64,000 nucleotides of DNA from Nemophila menziesii. Taxonomy: Eukaryota; Streptophyta; Magnoliopsida; Boraginales; Hydrophyllaceae. The notes under the pieces are model-generated. The model had not been told where the DNA came from and searched no databases. It saw only the letters and a program-made list of their open reading frames with translations. The DNA lies in NCBI GenBank assembly GCA_029959085.1, contig JARWIR010000039.1, positions 3,410,001 to 3,474,000 on the forward strand, in the 5' to 3' direction. Position numbers and translations under genes: made by a program. Shown in pieces: positions 39,094 through 52,237 of the stretch. Each line of letters begins with the position of its first letter. Within the stretch, counting starts at the first letter, position 1.

Positions 39094-41116
39094 GAAGTCG
39101 CTGGAGAGAGAAAGAAACGAGATTCAAGTGTATAAATGAGGTATTAAGCCATTATTCCGAATTTTATAAACCTCGAGCCTCTTTCTCTTCTCCAAACCTC
39201 TCCCAACTCCATTAAAGCTCATTCAAACCTTCACCAACCATCAAAACACAACCAAATCACCATGAATTCAAATCTAAATCCTTCCCTACATCATTACAAA
39301 GAAGTTTTAATCACCCAAATCATATCAAAACGCCTAGAACCCAAGAATCAAAACCATGAATTTTAAAATCTTTTTCCATAAATCCTTAAACCCATATCAC
39401 CAAAGCTTGATTCAATCTTACCCACATAGAGAATTATCATCCTAATTCAAATAAAGCTTGTTCCACCTATAATCAAGAGATCAAATTTCAAAAGTGTTCA
39501 AAGCTTTGAGTTGGGGTTCAAGAGAGATGATAAAGAGATGATAGAGATTTTATCAAGTGTAAGGGAGATGAAGTATCAAGGCAAGGTATTGGGTGAAAAG
39601 TTGGAAGAAGATATACAAGAGATTTCTAGAGTGTGATTGATTGGGATAGAGCGAAAGAGGATGTAAGGGATAGCGAAATTGGTGATACATAGAGTTTTAC
39701 ATACAAGAAAATCACTGCACCCTATCTTGGGTATTAATCAAGCGAGGCAATTGCCTCGAAGAGTATGTTTTCTTTCTTCCTTACCACTTCTCTATATAAA
39801 CTATTTGCTATTTTTATTTTATTGAGTCTTTTCGAGTCGTGGGGACACGACTCATTTTTGAGTTGGGGGTGGGGATTCGTTGTCCCTCATCTCCATTTTT
39901 ATGTGATTTATTGTTTTTTTAGAGAAATTTGAGAAATTTGAAATTTTTTTAAGAGATGGATTAGATGTGGAATGTGTTTAATAGCTTGAAAGCATAAGCT
40001 TAATAAGTTGATGATAGAAAGTAGTACGTTTATGAGCTGCTTTATTTTGTATGCTTAAAGTATTTGCAGGAAAACACACATTGATAGTAAAGAAAAGATT
40101 AGTTAGCAATGCGATAGAAAGTATGTTCGATCTCAGGGAACCATGAGTGGTGTGTAGGCCGTGAGATCCAAGCTAGTTGATGAACCCATTTAATGAACGT
40201 GCTAAAGGTAAGAGAATGACAAAATTGCATAGTTTAGAAAGTGATTAAGGCGGTTCTTTCATAAGCCCCTTGTTGCCTTTTAGCCTGCTGTCCATTTTAT
40301 TATTATATATCCTTCTCAGCCCCTTCTAGCCTTTCTAAAGCCTTTTTATTAGCCACATTATAAGCCATATCCCTTTAGTTTATTATGCATTTCCATATGA
40401 CCCGCACTCGAATCGCGATGCATAGACAATTGTTTTAGAGCTTGAGTTTGGGGTGATGGGTCCACCATTATGGGAAATATTATTGGGTTGGGATTTTTTT
40501 GAGCTTATTAAGTGTGCTCTGTTCTATATATTGATGATGATTCACAGGTTTATTATATTGTAACCCTTTGTCGGGGTAATAGTAAATGAAAAAGAAGCTA
40601 AAAAGCTAAGTTATGAAAAGGCATAATTTATGAAAAATAGCGTGATATCTCAACATCAAAAAGAGGATCATAGCTATACAAAAGCAGAAAAAAATTGATA
40701 TGAAAAGAATATATATTTGGACCGGCAAAGAGGAATTTTATGAGAACATCTGCTTTAATTGGGTTATTGGGGATGCTAATTTTTGCATCAAGGAATTCAT
40801 TGGGTTGAGTGAGAATGTTTTACGAGAGTAACTCAAGCTCTAGGGAGATTCGTTGATGGCTTGTGAGGAGATAGCCAAAAGCTCACTCTAAATTATCCAA
40901 TATACTTATCATACCGTCCCTAAGCCAACATTACAACCCTAAAGACCTTTTGATTCTTTGCTATGTAATCTAGAAGTGATTGAGACGTTAGAGATTAGTT
41001 AAGTGGATCTTTGGATACTAGTGAAGTTCGATGAACAATCTATAGCCTCCTTGGTGAACTGAGTAAAGATACTCTCCTTCTTACATTGCGAAACTAATCT
41101 AATCTTGAATTCAAGC
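39094..41116 (+). other. NA-2 B1 leader-like region and 3' UTR, first part
   Basis: As in A1: TATA-like word, G-poor stretch, GGGA hairpin (39834-39853), PPT-like boxes and the shared 3' UTR segments, ending at the CAAGC target of the solo LTR. No credible ORF. Confidence 0.6.
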
Positions 41117-42624
41117 TGATGTCTCCTCATTTGTGATAGATTTATATTAGGATGAGACATCATTTTTAGTGATTTAGAAGTCATTATAGTCGATTTTCTT
41201 GAGAAATGCTACACTTTCCTATTTTGAGTCTTGATTTAGTAAAATAATATTTTTAGAGCATATTGGGTTTAATTATTTATTTAGTGTGAAGCTTTAAAGA
41301 TAATTATGGAGATTAAGTAGATTCCAAGTCAAAGACTACAAGATATGGAAAGAGATAGACATGGTAATTGGAGATAAGGAAATAAAAGCTAAAAACATGG
41401 AAAAGGAAAAGCTGCCTTAATCCTGAATTTCTGCACCTACGACCACAAATCAGCTTATATCTCAAAAACGGTGTAAAATTTGGAGAAACGGTCAAGAGAA
41501 AAGTTGAAGAGCTTTCCGAGACTATCAATTTGGTATATTCATACGCGTCAAACGGATGAATATTGAAGCTGTTAGAGCCAAAATAAAATCGGACCTAGTT
41601 TCATGTTTTTAGGGTTACGAATTTGAGTTGGGCTTGGAGTCCACTACTTACTTCTCCTTCAAGAAAACGAATTAGGGCTTCCAAGACACCTATCAATACA
41701 CCCTTATACCATTGTAAACATGTCCTTGCTCAGTTCTAAACATTAGCTTAAATTATAAACAATAGCTTAGTCCTTTACTTAGATATTCATCCTTAGAATC
41801 AAGCTATTCATTCAAGAAGCAAGCTGACCTGTAGAAGAAGACAAGAAGAAGAAGATTGGAGACTGACAAACTCCTCTTCTACATCTCACCTTCTCTATAT
41901 TTCGAGTAATTAGCTATAGATCTATTCTCAACCATATTTCTAAGCTTTTATTTTGTAAGTTTACTTTTATTGTTGGATTATTATTTTGTCTTTAAATACT
42001 ATTTGTTATTTTAATTGATTGAGCTTGGCGTATATTGTTATTATGTGTTTTGACTTATTGTTACACCTTAGATTTGGCCAATCTTAGGATTATTCTTAGT
42101 TATTGACAACACCACATAATCGTCTAGTTTTGATCCCTTGCCTAACTAGATAGCCATTAAGGTTTGATTTAATCACCAATCATTACTTAGGAATCCCTAG
42201 TAGTGGAGAGGTTGCTCCTAAGCCTAGAGAAGGCTAGGTAGAATTTAGAATCCTGGTTAATATATAATGCTTAATCTGTGACGGGTTAGAATAACGATTT
42301 AGTAATAGATTCATATTAGTAATCCTAATCTATTTGACTTACATTCATATTTAGTTATTTGTTTTGTTTATCTGTTTTAATTATTTAATTGCGTAGATTG
42401 TTATTTCATCTTTGTATATTTTTATTTAAAACATCTAAATTCATCTACGCTTGTTAAATATAAGTAGATCTAACGGATACAATCCCTGCGAACGAACTTT
42501 ACTTATCATTAAAACTTGCAAACGATCTGTGATACTTGCAGTGAGTTCCGTGGTTCTCAAGGGTGTGTGCTCTTTATTATTATTCTTATTTATCTATTTA
42601 TTTATCACACCTTTGCCCCCACCA
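41117..42624 (+). repeat. Solo LTR inserted in B1
   Basis: A 1508-bp TGATGTCTCC...CCCACCA sequence flanked by CAAGC (41112-41116 and 42625-42629). Without it the B internal region joins exactly as in A. The sequence is related to the E-right LTR (shared CCTACGACCACAAATCAGC and GAAGCTTTA...GATAAT stretches) but diverged. No internal element sequence remains, so LTR-LTR recombination must have removed the rest. The 82-codon ORF at its right edge is not credible. Confidence 0.9.
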
Positions 42625-42839
42625 CAAGCCGTGTTGATTGTAGATATGACAAGTGTGCAGGTATGTAGTTCGTATATATTATTGCATGAAATTTTCTAAG
42701 TAGTTGCTTTGAGTTTATTGTATATATTTTGCTATCTTCTTCTCCTCAGTGCTTAATTTACTTAGATGATATTTTAGAGACTTCCCTATGTTTTTATTTT
42801 TTATTGTATCGAGACGATACAAGTTTGAGTTGGGGGTCT
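42625..42839 (+). other. NA-2 B1 3' UTR end, hairpin and PPT
   Basis: CAAGC duplication, then B-internal sequence, the perfect hairpin TTGTATCG-AGA-CGATACAA (42804-42822) and GTTTGAGTTGGGGGTCT before LTR3. Confidence 0.72.
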
Positions 42840-44590
42840 TGATGTCTCCCTTTTTGGTCTAAATATAAGCCCTTAGGAGACATCATTTTAGGATGAAAAT
42901 GGTCTTTTTATATTGAATTTTGTGCTTAAATTGCAATATTGCACTTTCTCCCCTTGGAATTAGACTATTTGCATTTATAGAGCTTTTGTGCGTTAATTTA
43001 CTTATTTTTAGTGTAAAGTTAGTAGGTTTATGAATTTCATGAGAAACCAATCCAAGGAGGAGAAGTGAGAATTAAAGTCTTAGAATATTTCTAGTGTGCT
43101 TAGTCGAGTTTCCTGAATTTAAATTGCACTTTCTTATTTCTAGTCTTGATTTATTGATTTATTATTTTATAAAGCATATGCGGTTTAATTATTTATTTAA
43201 TGTGAAGCTTTAGAGATAATATGGAAATAAATTAGATGCTAAATCAATGCTAAGGAGATAAGGAAAGAAGATCTTAAAGAAATCTGGAGATAGAAGGAAT
43301 TAGAGTCCAACTAGGAAAAGGAAATGCTGACTTATGAATCTAAAATTCCAGCCACGTTTTAAAGATCAGTCCATAACTTATGATTGGCTAGGAATTTGGG
43401 CGAGTGGTCTGCACCAATGGAAATCTCTTTCCGAGACAAGCGGTTTCATATATTGGAACTCCTCAAACGGATAAGTATTGAAAAAGATATGACCAAATCA
43501 AATCAGCAGCAGAATCTTACCTTTCCTAGATTTACGGCTACGAATTAAAGAGTCCTTGACTTGTCTTCCACTCCAAGTAATTCGACCTAGCACCTATAAA
43601 TACCAGCTCTAAACCTTAGAAAATCATCCCTTGGCTGCATAAGCTTAATATACATTAATAATTCATCATAGAAGCAATCAAGAGGATCTAGAGGAGGAAG
43701 AAGCAAGAGCTAGAGCTTAACTACATCAATTCAACACTTCTCCATCTCTATTCTTTGGGTAATTTAGTATTAGATCTATTTTGTCTATGAGGTATTTCTA
43801 AGCTATTTATTCAAGAAGTTTATTTATGCATAATTTCTCTTTAGGATTGTAATTATATGAACCTTTGATTATTGTTTTTCTGTTTTAATTTGAATCTGGA
43901 ATTTTAGTATTTAACTGAATTGGTTCTTAATTTCTATTGACTATATTCTTGTGCTTGTTCACTATCATTGACGTCGCGAATCAAGGGTAGGTTTTAGTAA
44001 TTAGGCTATTCACTTTGGTGGGGAAGTGATCGCCTTGACGGGGGGTTTAATTACAGAAATAGAATATAGACGCGTGGTATCCGTTATTTGACCCTGACGG
44101 GCTTGACTAACCACGTAGCCAATGAGGTAAAATAGTATTCATCTGAAAGTAGCTTATAATCGCCCTGACGGGGTTCGTAATACCGTAGGATAGCTTCCCT
44201 GACAGGGGCTAGGAGATAGTAGATTCCCGACTATTGTGAGATTTCCCGTTCACCCTTATTCTTAGGAATCATAAATTCAATAGGATAGATTCATACTTGC
44301 ATATCCTTATCTTTCTTGCATAATTATTAATTGTTTATTTTATTGTCTATTTTATTTATTTAGTTGATTAGAAAACAAACTCCCTTGCTATTTATGTTTT
44401 TATTTAAAGCAATTAAAACTATCTATTCTGATATGGAACACGAATTTAGAATAACTTCTTAAATCCCTGTGGAGACGATAATCCCGTATTTACTTATCTA
44501 TTACTTGGTACGACCCGTACACTTGCGGTCTGTGGATCCTTTATTCCTTTGCTTTTATTTCATTATTTTATAACACACAAGGACCCACCA
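42840..44590 (+). repeat. NA-2 LTR3 (A type)
   Basis: A 1751-bp LTR with an intact TGATG start. TATA box at 43594-43602, PBS at 44597-44614. Confidence 0.92.
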
Positions 44591-44720
44591 AGTTTTTGGC
44601 GCCGCTGCCGGGGATTTATAGCGGTTATTTTATTTTGGGTTTAAGTTAGGTTGGTAGTTTTAGTTGTTTTCAGTTTTACGTTTGTTTTCTTTTAGTCTCT
44701 TTTCAGGTTTTTCCTTAGGT

Positions 44721-45932
44721 ATGGAGATTTCCCCCTATCAAGAGCAAATTCCAACACAGACCTGTTATATACCAGTACAACAATTCATGGATCTAACACG
44801 CGGGAGCTTGACAGATCATTATAATAGGCTCAGGAAGTTGGAGGACTCCCTCAGTTGTTTCATGAAGACCACAGAGGATAACATAATAAAGAGTAATGCG
44901 AAAATCGATGCTATCATATCATTAGTGCAAGTCATGCAACAAAGCCATAAATTAATGGAGCAACGATTGACGCAACTCACAGAAACACTTGAGAAATTAC
45001 AACAAGTACCATCTATGCAAATGGGCCAAAGTACAAATTTAGATGATGAAGCCATTCAAATTGATAGCGATGTTTGGTTTGAAGTAGCTACAGAATTTAG
45101 CCTTCAAGAAGAGGAGGAAGTGGAATCGCCACCAGTTGCACCTAGTGAACTAGAGATTCCAACCATAGAAGAATCAACCACGCTAAGCATAGATGAGTCA
45201 ATTGTTGGTAATGGAGTCGAAATTGAAATTAAATCTTGTGAAGGGAAGATGATATCCATGGAAAACCCAGCCAAGCCGCATCTAGAGGAATCAAATATTG
45301 AAATCTTGGTTAGAAAAGAGATTGAAGAAGAAGATACTAGGATGGATTCACCACCTAGTACTCCATTGATGTCACCTCCTAATCCAATAACGACGAATCA
45401 TTCAAATGGTGACATCGATAAAGCTTTTGTAGAGGTGTGTAAAGACAAAACCTACACCCAAATGCTTGAAAGTAATACAAAAGAACTCACACCACAACAA
45501 GTAGTCACAGAAGATATTCCGGAAACAAAGGAGAATGCGAGTGTAGAGATCGAGGTTGAAGACGTGGCCCTCATAACAAAAGCAAGTTCTGAAACATCCC
45601 TTGTTTTAGACAAAATTCTAGAGGAAGAGCCACTTGAGTTCCCCATTATTCCAGAAGTATCTAACGAGGTTAAAGAGAAGGACCACCACCATGAACCTGT
45701 GAAGAAGAAAGCTAAAGATGAGTTTGGGGTCGGAACCACGGTTGCTTGGAAGGCCTCCAAACAAGAGAATAGACCACGAGGTTTAAAAAATGAGTGGATG
45801 GGACCATTTGTTGTTACTCGAGTAGTGACACCAAAATTAATAGAGATACAACCTTCGAAAGGTCAAAGGACGCGAATTGTAGACATACATAACCTCACCC
45901 ACTGCTGGGGAGGCTACATAATCAAGGGATAA
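44721..45932 (+). CDS. NA-2 A2 ORF: coiled coil + integrase-CTD-like
   Basis: 403 codons, with the same protein as A1 over its whole length. ATG chosen as in A1. Identity with A1 reflects recent array duplication, so by itself it is not evidence of selection on the protein; the comparison with NA-1 is the useful one. Confidence 0.8.
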   Translation: MEISPYQEQIPTQTCYIPVQQFMDLTRGSLTDHYNRLRKLEDSLSCFMKTTEDNIIKSNAKIDAIISLVQVMQQSHKLMEQRLTQLTETLEKLQQVPSMQMGQSTNLDDEAIQIDSDVWFEVATEFSLQEEEEVESPPVAPSELEIPTIEESTTLSIDESIVGNGVEIEIKSCEGKMISMENPAKPHLEESNIEILVRKEIEEEDTRMDSPPSTPLMSPPNPITTNHSNGDIDKAFVEVCKDKTYTQMLESNTKELTPQQVVTEDIPETKENASVEIEVEDVALITKASSETSLVLDKILEEEPLEFPIIPEVSNEVKEKDHHHEPVKKKAKDEFGVGTTVAWKASKQENRPRGLKNEWMGPFVVTRVVTPKLIEIQPSKGQRTRIVDIHNLTHCWGGYIIKG

Positions 45933-46166
45933 TGGAGGTAACCCGTCAAACTTTAAATGACGTTAAATAAAAGTGCTCTTGGGAGACACCCCAAGCTTTA
46001 ATTGCTTTCTTAGTTTAGTTAGTTTTAGTGTATATTATTTAGTTACGCATTTTTTTTAGTTAATATTGCATATTTGAGAAAGGTATTCGTGTTTTTGATG
46101 CTCAGGAATTGGAGAAATCGAGTTAGGGACGCGAGAAAAAAAATTTCGGAGCAAAGAAATAACCTG

Positions 46167-46414
46167 TGCGGACTACCCCCGCGGTGTACCCTTACACCGC
46201 AGCCATGGTCCGCAGGGTAAAAACCCGTACCACGGGTTGGAGCGCGGGTTTTATCCAGAACCGAGAAATTTTGACCCCGCGGACTACCCCCATGCACCGC
46301 ACCATGGTCCGCACGGTTAAAACCCGTGCCACAGGGTAGATCCACGGGTATTTTGACGAAGAAGGTGCGGAGTACCCCTGCGGTACATCCCCTGCACCGT
46401 ACCATGGTCCGCAC
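46167..46414 (+). repeat. NA-2 A2 GC-rich hairpin array
   Basis: Copy of the A1 array with all three hairpins preserved. Confidence 0.78.
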
Positions 46415-48664
46415 GAAACCGCTGGAGAGAGAAAGAAACGAGATTCAAGTGTATAAATGAGGTATTAAGCCATTATTCCGAATTTTATAAACCTCGAGCC
46501 TCTTTCTCTTCTCCAAACCTCTCCCAACTCCATTAAAGCTCATTCAAACCTTCACCAACCATCAAAACACAACCAAATCACCATGAATTCAAATCTAAAT
46601 CCTTCCCTATATCATTACAAAGAAGTTTTAATCACCCAAATCGTATCAAAACGCCTAGAACCCAAGAATCAAAACCATGAATTTTAAAATATTTTTCCAT
46701 AAATCCTTAAACCCATATCACCAAAGCTTGATTCAATCTTACCCACATAGAGAATTATCATTCTAAGACCTTTCCTAATTCAAATAAAGCTTGTTCCACC
46801 TATAATCAAGAGTTCAAATTTCAAAAATGTTCAAAGCTTTGAGTTGGGGGTCAAGAGATGATAAAGAGATGATAGAGATTTTATCAAGTGTAAGGGAGAT
46901 GAAGTATCAAGGCAAGGTATTGGGTGAAAAGTTGGAAGAAGATATACAAGAGATTTCTAGAGTGTGATTGATTGGGATAGAGCGAAAGAGGATGTAAGGG
47001 ATAGCGAAATTGGTGATACATAGAGTTTTACATACAAGGAAATCACTGCACCCTATCTTGGGTATTAATCAAGCGAGGCAATTGCCTCGAAGAGTATGTT
47101 TTCTTTCTTCCTTACCACTTCTCTATATGCACTATTTGCTATTTTTATTTTATTGAGTCTTTTCGAGTCGTGGGGACACGACTCATTTTTGAGTTGGGGG
47201 TGGGGATTCGTTGTCCCTCATCTCCATTTTTATGTGATTTATTGTTTTTTTTAGAGAAATTTGAGAAATTTGAAATTTTTTTAAGAGATGGATTAGATGT
47301 GGAATGTGTTTAATAGCTTGAAAGCATAAGCTTAGTAAGTTGATGATAGAAAGTAGTACGTTTATGAGCTGCTTTATTTTGTATGCTTTGAGTATTTGCA
47401 GGAAAACACACATTGATAGTAAAGAAAAGATTAGTTAGCAATGCGATAGAAAGTATGTTCGATCTCAGGGAACCATGAGTGGTGTGTAGGCCGTGAGATC
47501 CAAGCTAGTTGATGAACCCATTTAATGAACGTGCTAAAGGTAAGAGAATGACAAAATTGCATAGTTTAGAAAGTGATTAAGGCGGTTCTTTCATAAGCCC
47601 CTTGTTGCCTTTTAGCCTGCTGTCCATTTTATTATTATATATCCTTCTCAGCCCCTTCAAGCCTTTCTAAAGCCTTTTTATTAGCCACATTATAAGCCAT
47701 ATCCCTTTAGTTTATTATGCATTTCCACATGACCCGCACTCGAATCGCGATGCATAGACAATTGTTTTAGAGCTTGAGTTTGGGGTGGTGGGTCCACCAT
47801 TATGGGAAATATTATTGGGTTGGGATTTTTTTGAGCTTATTAAGTGTGCTCTGTTCTATATATTGATGATGATTCACAGGTTTATTATATTGTAACCCTT
47901 TGCCGGGGTAATAGTAAATGAAAAAGAAGCTAAAAAGCTAAGTTATGAAAAGGCATAATTTATGAAATATAGTGTGATATCTCAACATCAAAAAGAGGAT
48001 CATAGCTATACAAAAGCAGAAAAAAATTGATATGAAAAGAATATATATTTGGACTGGCAAAGAGGAATTTTTATGAGAACATCTTTATGCATTAATTGGG
48101 TTATTGGGGATGCTAATTTGTGCATCAAGGAATTCATTGGGTTGAGTGAGAATGTTTTACGAGAGTAACTCAAGCTCTAGGGAGATTCGTTGATGGCTAG
48201 TGAGGAGAGAGCCAAAAGCTCACTCTAAATTATCCAAATATACTTATCATACCGTCCCTAAGCCAACATTACAACCCTAAAGACCTTTTGATTCTTTGCT
48301 ATGTAATCTAGAAGTGATTGAGCCGTTAGAGATTAGTTAAGTGGATATTTGGATACTATTGAAGTTCGATGAACAATCTATAGCCTCCTTGGTGAACTGA
48401 GTAAAGATCCTCTCCTTCTTACATTGCGAAACTAATCTAATCTTGAATTCAAGCCGTGTTGATTGTAGATATGACAAGTGTGCAGGTATGTAGTTCGTAA
48501 ATATTATTGCATGAAATTTTCTAAATAGTTGCTTTGAGTTTATTGTATATATTTTGCTATCTTCTTCTCCTCAGTGCTTAATTGACTTAGCTGATATTTT
48601 AGAGACTTCCCTATGTTTTTATTTTTTATTGTATCGGGAGGATACAAGTTTGAGTTGGGGGTCT
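46415..48664 (+). other. NA-2 A2 3' UTR, hairpin and PPT
   Basis: Same modules as A1: GGGA hairpin at 47165-47184, PPT-adjacent hairpin TTGTATC-GGGAG-GATACAA at 48629-48647, PPT to 48664. No credible ORF. Confidence 0.65.
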
Positions 48665-50416
48665 TCATGTCTCCCTTTTTGGTCTAAATATAAGCCCTTA
48701 GGAGACATCATTTTAGGATGAAAATGGTCTTTTTATATTGACTTTTGTGCTTAAATTGCAATATTACACTTTCTCCCCTTGGAATTAGACTATTTGCATT
48801 TATAGAGCTTTTGTGCGTTAATTTACTTATTTTTAGTGCAAAGTTAGTAGGTTTATGAATTTCATGAGAAACCAATCCAAGGAGGAGAAGTGAGAATTAA
48901 AGTCTTAGAATATTTCTAGTGTGCTTAGTCGAGTTTCCTGAATTTAAATTGCACTTTCTTATTTCTAGTCTTGATTTATTGATTTATTATTTAATAAAGC
49001 ATATGCGATTTAATTATTTATTTAATGTGAAGCTTTAGAGATAATATGGAAATAAATTAGATGCTAAATCAATGCTAAGGAGATAAGGAAAGAAGATCTT
49101 AAAGAAATCTGGAGATAGAATGAATTAGAGTCCAACTAGGAAAAGGAAAAGCTGCCTTATGAATCTGAAATTCCAGCCACGTTTTAAAGATCAGTCCATA
49201 ACTTATGATTGGCTAAGAATTTGGGCGAGTGGTCTGCACCAATGGAAAGCTCTTTCCGAGACAAGCGGTTTCATATATTGGAACTCCACAAACGGATAAG
49301 TATTGAAAAAGATATGACCAAATCAAATCAGCAGCTACCTTTCCTAGATTTTAGGGCTACGAATTAAAGAGTCCTTGACTTGTCTTCCACTCCAAGTAAT
49401 TCGACCTAGCACCTATAAATACCAGCTCTAAACCTTAGAAAATCATCCCTTGGCTGCATAAACTTAATATACATTAATAATTCATCATAGAAGCAATCAA
49501 GAGGATCTAGAGGAGGAAGAAGCAAGAGCTAGAGTTTAACTACATCAATTCAACACTTCTCCATCTCTATTCTTTGGGTAATTTAGTATTAGATCTATTT
49601 TGTCTATGAGGTATTTCTAAGCTATTTATTCAAGAAGTTTATTTATGCATAATTTCTCTTTAGGATTGTAATTATATGAACCTTTGATTATTGTTTTTCT
49701 GTTTTAATTTGAATCTGGAATTTTAGTATTTAACTAAATTGGTTCTTAATTTCCATTGACTATATTCTTGTGCTTGTTCACTATCATTGACGTCGCGAAT
49801 CAAGGGTAGGTTTTAGTAATTAGGCTATTCACTTTGGTGGGGAAGTGATCGCCTTGACGGGGGGTTTAATTACAGAAATAGAATATAGACGCGTTGTATC
49901 CGTTATTTGACCCTGACGGGCTTGACTAACCACGTACCAATGAGGTAGAATAGTATTCATCTGAAAGTAGCTTATAATCGCCCTGACGGGGTTTGTAATA
50001 CCGTAGTATAGCTTCTAGGTCCACCCTGACAGGGGCTAGGAGATAGTAGATTCCCGACTATTGTGAGATTTCCCATTCACCCTTATTCTTAGGAATCATA
50101 GATTCAATATGATTGATTCATACTTGCATATCCTTATCTTTCTTGCATAATTATTAATTGTTTATTTTATTGTCTATTTTATTTATTTAGTTGATTAGAA
50201 AACAAACTCCCTTGCTATTTATCTTTTTATTTAAAGCAATTAAAACTATCTATTCTGATATGGAACACGAATTTAGAATAACTTCTTAAATCCCTGGGAG
50301 ACGATAATCCCGTATTTACTTATCTATTACTTGGTACGACCCGTACACTTGCGGTCTGTGGATCCTTTATTCTTTTGCTTTTATTTCATTATTTTATAAC
50401 ACACAAGGACCCACCA
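48665..50416 (+). repeat. NA-2 LTR4 (B type)
   Basis: A 1752-bp LTR starting TCATG, lacking AGAATCT as in LTR2. It has GGATAAGTATTG like LTR3 and LTR5, where LTR2 and LTR6 have GGATATGTATTG. TATA box at 49413, PBS at 50423-50440. Confidence 0.9.
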
Positions 50417-50546
50417 AGTTTTTGGCGCCGCTGCCGGGGATTTATAGCGGTTATTTTATTTTGTGTTTAAGTTAGGTTGGTAGTTTTAGTTGTTTTCAGT
50501 TTTACGTTTGTTTTCTTTTAGTCTCTTTTCAGGTTTTTCCTTAGGT

Positions 50547-51758
50547 ATGGAGATTTCCCCCTATCAAGAGCAAATTCCAACACAGACCTGTTATATACCA
50601 GTACAACAATTCATGGATCTAACACGCGGAAGCTTGACAGATCATTATAATAGGCTCAGGAAGTTGGAGGACTCCCTCAGTTGTTTCATGAAGACCACAG
50701 AGGATAACATAATAAAGAGTAATGCAAAAATCGATGATATCATATCATTAGTGCAAGTCATGCAACAAAGCCATAAATTAATGGAGCAACGATTGACGCA
50801 ACTCACAGAAACAATTGAGAAATTACAACAAGTATCATCTATGCAAATGGGCCAAAGTACAAATTTAGATGATGAAGCCATTCAAATTGATAGCGATGTT
50901 TAGTTCGAAGTAGCTACAGAATTTAGCCTTCAAGAAGAGGAGGAAGTGGAATCGCCACCAGTTGCACCTAGTGAACTAGAGATTCCAACCATAGAAGAAT
51001 CAACCACGCTAAGCATAGATGAGTCAATTTTTGGTAATGGAGTCGAAATTGAAATTAAATCTTGTGAAGGGAAGATGATATCCATGAAAAACCCAGCCAA
51101 TCCGCATCTAGAGGAATCAAATATTGAAATCTTGGTTAGAAAAGAGATTGAAGAAGAAGATACTAGGATGGATTCACCACCTAGTACTCCATTGATGTCA
51201 CCTCCCAATCCAATAACGACCAATCATTCAAATGGTGACATCGATAAAGCTTTTGTAGAGGTGTGTAAAGACAAAACCTACACCCAAATGCTTGAAAGTA
51301 ATACAAAAGAACTCACACCGCAACAAGCAGACACAGAAGATATTCCGGAAACAAAGGAGAATGCGAGTGTAGAGATCGAGGTTGTAGACGTGGCCCTCAT
51401 AACAAAAGCAAGTTCTGAAACATCCCTTGTTTTAGACAAAATTCTAGGGGAAGAGACACTTGAGTTCCCCATTATTCCAGAAGTATCTAACGAGGTTAAA
51501 GAGAAGGACCACCACCATGAACCTGTGAAGAAGAAAGCTAAAGATGAGTTTGGGGTCGGAACCACGGTTGCTTGGAAGGCCTCCAAACAAGAGAATAGAC
51601 CACGAGGTTTCAAAAATGAGTGGATGGGACCATTTGTTGTTACTCGAGTAGTGACACCAAAATTAATAGAGATACAACCTTCGAAAGGTCAAAGGACGCG
51701 AATTGTAGACATACATAACCTCACCCACTGCTGGGGAGGCTACATAATCAAGGGATAA
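50547..51758 (+). pseudogene. NA-2 B2 ORF with premature stop
   Basis: Same TAG at codon 119 (50901-50903) and the same amino-acid differences as B1. A copy of B1 made by array duplication. Confidence 0.88.
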
Positions 51759-51988
51759 TGGAGGTAACTTGTCAAACTTTAAATGACGTTAAATAAAAAT
51801 GCTCTTGGGAGACACCCCAAGCTTTAATTGCTTTCTTAGTTTAGTTTTTTAGTGTATATTATTTAGTTACGCATTTTTTTAGTTAATATTGCATATTTGA
51901 GAAAGGTATTCGTGTTTTTGATGCTCAGGAATTGGAGAAATCGAGTTAGGGACGCGAGAAAAAAAAATTCGGAGCAAAGAAATAACCT

Positions 51989-52237
51989 GCGCGGACTACC
52001 CCCGCGGTGTACCCTTACACTGTAACCATGGTCCGCAGGGTAAAAACCCGAACCACGGGTTGGAGCGCGGGTTTTATCCAGAACCGAGAAATTTTGACCC
52101 CGCGGACTACCCCCCTGCACCGCACCATGGTCCGCACAGTTAAAACCCGTGCCACAGGGTAGATCCACGGGTATTTTGACGAAGAAGGTGCGGAGTACCC
52201 CTGCGGTACATCCCCTGCACCGCACCATGGTCCGCAC
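51989..52237 (+). repeat. NA-2 B2 GC-rich hairpin array
   Basis: Copy of the B1 array, with the same weakened first hairpin. Confidence 0.75.

Larger units (their letters stand above)
29699..42839 (+). repeat. 13.1-kb unit 1 (LTR-A-LTR-B)
   Basis: Contains LTR1, internal A1, LTR2 and internal B1 with a solo LTR. Nearly identical to unit 2; LTR1 has the most private differences of the A-side LTRs (e.g. CCCTTCGGAG where the others have CCCTTAGGAG). Confidence 0.9.

Noticed and set aside
42451..42699. 82-codon ORF at the right edge of the solo LTR
   Set aside because: It spans the LTR end and the target duplication, so it was created by the insertion and is not a gene.
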